Positions 61,445-64,000 of a stretch of 64,000 nucleotides of DNA are shown piece after piece. The DNA is from Bacillus sp. 1NLA3E (GTDB lineage: Bacteria > Bacillota > Bacilli > Bacillales > Cytobacillaceae), in contig NC_021171.1 of assembly GCF_000242895.2 (NCBI RefSeq), positions 4,064,001-4,128,000 of the forward strand, read 5' to 3'. Below the pieces are notes generated by a model. The model searched no databases. It was not told where the DNA came from and saw only the letters and a list, made by a program, of their open reading frames with translations. How positions within the stretch are numbered: the first letter of the stretch is position 1; every line of letters begins with the position of its first letter. The position numbers and the translations under genes are program-made.

Positions 61445-62464
61445 TTAACCACCAATATAATACATTTCTATTTTTCTTTCTTGGTTTGTATCGTTCACTC
61501 TATCTTCAGAATAACGATCCGTCCGTCCTTTCCATATATCTTTCACAGAGGCTACTATTTGTCCAGTGGAAGCCCCTTCTCTCATTAATTTCTTAATATC
61601 AAATCCTTGGTTGGCAAACAAACATTTATAAATCTTTCCATCTGCAGACAAACGAACACGGGTACAAGTTGAACAAAATGCATCCGAAACCGAGGAGATA
61701 TATCCTATTTCAGCATTAGTACCTACATGTCGATAACGTTTAGCCACTTCCCCATAATATCGGAATGAGACCTGTTCTAAAGGATATTGGGCTTGAATTC
61801 TGTCATGAATCTCCTTAATTGTTACCACTTGATCCAATTTCCATCCATTTGAATTACCTGCATCCATAAATTCAATAAATCTTAAAGTCATGTCGTTTTC
61901 TTTAAAAAATTGAACCATTGGTATTATTTGATGATCGTTCACATTCTTTTGAACGACCATATTTATCTTTACTTCAAGCCCCGCTTCTTTTGCCGCAAAT
62001 ATTCCTTTTAAGATAGAACTCACTTTTACATTTCTGCCATTCATTTTTGTAAAAATAGAATCTTCCATGGCATCTAAACTGATATTTACCCGCTTCAATC
62101 CAGCTTCTTTTAAATACTTAGAATAAAGAGGAAGATAATATCCGTTAGTCGTTAAAGCAATATCATTAATTCCAGAAATACCAGATAATTTATTAATTAA
62201 ATCTGGAAGGTTTTTTCGAAGTAATGGTTCTCCGCCTGTGATCCTCAATTTATTGACCCCTAACAGGGCAAATGCCTGAACGATCCTTTCAATTTCCTGA
62301 AAGGATAATAATTCTTCCCTATTTAAAAAGGAACGATGGGCATACTCTTTTTCCGGCATGCAATAGGCACAGCGAAAATTACATTGATCAATCACCGAAA
62401 TACGTAAGTCACGTAACGGTCTATCAAGAGAATCTATCAGGTTATCCATTGTTTTCATGTTCAT
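61445..62464 (-). CDS. moaA: GTP 3',8-cyclase
   Basis: A 339-residue radical SAM enzyme doing the first step of molybdenum cofactor synthesis. N-terminal cluster CNFRCAYCMP (C-x3-C-x2-C), C-terminal cluster CSTCTRVRLSADGKIYKC, and the C-terminal YYIGG. AAGGAG precedes the ATG. It is downstream of moeA by 144 bp on the same strand. Confidence 0.95.
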   Translation of the reverse strand: MNMKTMDNLIDSLDRPLRDLRISVIDQCNFRCAYCMPEKEYAHRSFLNREELLSFQEIERIVQAFALLGVNKLRITGGEPLLRKNLPDLINKLSGISGINDIALTTNGYYLPLYSKYLKEAGLKRVNISLDAMEDSIFTKMNGRNVKVSSILKGIFAAKEAGLEVKINMVVQKNVNDHQIIPMVQFFKENDMTLRFIEFMDAGNSNGWKLDQVVTIKEIHDRIQAQYPLEQVSFRYYGEVAKRYRHVGTNAEIGYISSVSDAFCSTCTRVRLSADGKIYKCLFANQGFDIKKLMREGASTGQIVASVKDIWKGRTDRYSEDRVNDTNQERKIEMYYIGG

Positions 62465-62608
62465 AGTTCTCCTTACTTAGTCTAGCCTCAGGAACTTTGT
62501 TTTTTTATACTAACTCAATAAAATTACTTATAAATGCCCAATCAACTATAATGATTCTCTATTTCGATTTCTCTAAATGATCGATAAACCTATTTTTTTC
62601 ACCTCTCT

Positions 62609-63874
62609 CTAATTCAAAGGAAATGAACTTCCTTCATCCTCAAGCAATAATACTTGTACCTGGTCTCCCTTTTGAAATCCCCGTTCCCCACCAGGTAATA
62701 CGGTTAATGAATCGGTATGAGCTAAACTCATCACCACATTGGATTTATCGATACCTGCAGGGTCAACAAGTAATTTTCCATTTTCAAAATACAGCTTACT
62801 TCGAACAAACCTTGTTAATGGATTTGCTCTTGGAAAATCAACATTCAATTGTGCAACTCCAGCTCTTAGATGAGTATTTTCACAAAAAAGCATTTTCCTT
62901 ATCACTGGCCTAGTAAATAACTCGAAACCTACATAACTGGCAGAAGGGTTTCCAGAAAGCCCGAATAGAAATTTCCCTTTCAGTATCGCTACCGTTGTGA
63001 CACTGCCTGGACGCATGGCTACTTTATTAAATAGAACCTTTCCATTTAATCTCTTGTACACCTCTGGCATTAAATCATAATCTCCGACAGAAACGCCTCC
63101 AGTTGTGACCAACATATCGACATCTTTAAGTGCTGCATCCACTGCATTCGTACAAGTATCCAAAACATCGGGTAATTTTCCTAAATAGACTGGTTCTCCG
63201 CCGGCTCTCCTGATTTGAGAGGCGATCATAAATGAGTTACTATTTCTGATCTTTCCATCTTGCAGGGGTTCATCTATATCCAGGAGTTCAGAACCCGTTA
63301 CAAAAATTCCTATTTTGGGTTTTACGGCAACTCGAACTTTTGTATAACCGAAGGTAGCAAGGACAGCCATCACCCCCGGATTAATCCTTGTTCCTTTTTT
63401 TAGGATCATTTCTCCTTTTTTTGTTTCTTCTCCCTGATAGGAAATATGATCCCCATCCTTCACCTTGCGTTTGATGGTGATATATTTTTCTCCGTTTTTT
63501 TCTACTTCTTTCACGGCTTCCAGCATAATAATGGCATCACAGCCCTTTGGTACCTTCGTTCCGGTCATGATTCTGGTTGTTTCAAAAGGTCCTATTTCCT
63601 TAACAGCCACCATTCCAGCCCCAAGCTTTTCTATTACTTTGAATTCAATAGGCTGATGGGATGAAGCCTCTAAGGTATCCTTTGACCGAAGGGCATAGCC
63701 ATCAAATGCTGACCGTGTAAACAATGGCACATCATTTGTAGCAAGGATATCTTCTCCAAGAAATCGTTGATCACAATCATTGATAGAAATTACCTCTGTT
63801 TTCCCTTCCATGAAATGATCGATTATTTTATTAACCGCCTGATTAATTTGGATCGGTGTTCTTTTCTCCACCAT
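62609..63874 (-). CDS. moeA: Molybdopterin molybdotransferase
   Basis: A 421-residue MoeA. Key motifs: FTRSAFDGYAL, RIMTGTKVPKGCDAII, VTTGGVSVGDYDL and FGLSGNPASYVGFE, then a C-terminal domain. It inserts molybdate (or tungstate) into adenylated molybdopterin. AGGTGAG precedes the ATG. It is first in the leftward cofactor cluster moeA-moaA-mobB-moaE-moaD-(moaC)-modA-modB. Confidence 0.95.
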   Translation of the reverse strand: MVEKRTPIQINQAVNKIIDHFMEGKTEVISINDCDQRFLGEDILATNDVPLFTRSAFDGYALRSKDTLEASSHQPIEFKVIEKLGAGMVAVKEIGPFETTRIMTGTKVPKGCDAIIMLEAVKEVEKNGEKYITIKRKVKDGDHISYQGEETKKGEMILKKGTRINPGVMAVLATFGYTKVRVAVKPKIGIFVTGSELLDIDEPLQDGKIRNSNSFMIASQIRRAGGEPVYLGKLPDVLDTCTNAVDAALKDVDMLVTTGGVSVGDYDLMPEVYKRLNGKVLFNKVAMRPGSVTTVAILKGKFLFGLSGNPSASYVGFELFTRPVIRKMLFCENTHLRAGVAQLNVDFPRANPLTRFVRSKLYFENGKLLVDPAGIDKSNVVMSLAHTDSLTVLPGGERGFQKGDQVQVLLLEDEGSSFPLN

Positions 63875-63926
63875 ATACGCTCACCTCATAAAATACTGAT
63901 AGTTATAGAAATTGTGGTCATATGAA

Positions 63927-63952
63927 AAGACCTAAAAGATGTTTTAGGTCTT
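63927..63952 (-). terminator. Hairpin, probable terminator of an upstream minus-strand gene
   Basis: AAGACCTAAAA pairs with TTTTAGGTCTT. On the minus strand a TTTTC follows. It lies just right of moeA and probably ends a transcript beginning outside the window. Confidence 0.5.
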
Positions 63953-64000
63953 ATACATACTGGGAATATTGATAAAATTTCCTACCATCCATTTACTTTG

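Noticed and set aside
1-64000. Defence system, CRISPR array, prophage or secondary metabolite cluster
   Set aside because: No direct-repeat array, phage structural gene, restriction or toxin-antitoxin gene, or large synthetase was seen anywhere in the window.

Overview
The window comes from a low-GC, endospore-forming Firmicute of the Bacillaceae (Bacillus/Neobacillus-like). The evidence is AGGAGG-type ribosome binding sites, many TTG and GTG starts, a GerA-type spore germinant receptor operon, GerP-like spore proteins, and close relatives of B. subtilis proteins (YfiY/YfiZ/YfhA, YvpB, PpaC, MprF, AlaX, azoreductases). No rRNA, tRNA, CRISPR array or prophage was seen.

Layout. 0-3.6 kb: a Fur-regulated hydroxamate-type siderophore importer, with divergent binding protein and permeases and an ATPase running off the left edge. 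3.6-4.3 kb: a decayed IS1182-type element inside a duplicated terminator. 4.4-8.1 kb: a three-gene germinant receptor operon. 8.2-10.2 kb: a RodA/FtsW-like protein and a HIT-like protein. 10.4-12.9 kb: an HTH/periplasmic-binding-domain regulator with a TupB-TupC tungstate-type transporter. 13-24.5 kb: housekeeping and stress genes (two azoreductases, DoxX, CDF transporter, AIM24-like, alanyl-tRNA editing, PpaC) and a second IS1182 remnant. 24.8-35.4 kb: ammonium transporter, copper amine oxidase, AraC regulator, MoeB/ThiF-type E1, a tungsten-type aldehyde:ferredoxin oxidoreductase (AOR), a MoaD-like protein, a small protein also ending in Gly-Gly, and an NAD aldehyde dehydrogenase. 35.6-43.4 kb: lactonase, MprF, a third azoreductase, and a duplicated yvpB pair wrapped in MITEs. 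43.6-45.5 kb: GerP-like spore proteins and Hsp20. 45.6-53.6 kb: SDR, two-component system, ABC exporter, alpha-galactosidase, SsuD. 53.7-55.6 kb: flavokinase and a GGDEF protein. 55.6-57.9 kb: decayed DNA, TatC and an IS3 fragment. 58-64 kb: ModA-ModB and molybdenum cofactor genes (moaD, moaE, mobB, moaA, moeA) with a broken moaC.

How the genes may fit together. One theme is oxyanion metal use: tungstate-type uptake, molybdate uptake, pterin cofactor synthesis and AOR. A second is amine/aldehyde catabolism: the amine oxidase makes aldehyde and ammonia next to an ammonium transporter and two kinds of aldehyde-oxidising enzyme.

The most striking structure is mobile DNA. Two IS1182-like remnants each sit between two copies of a complete terminator hairpin. 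Five ISL3-like MITEs carry GGCTCTgtt-type ends and 8-bp target duplications (four perfect, one 7/8), and three of the duplications overlap the stop codon of the neighbouring gene. Both element types carry the same ~130-bp GC-rich palindromic module, present in eight intact copies and one degenerate copy. All family assignments are by reading the sequence; no database search was run.
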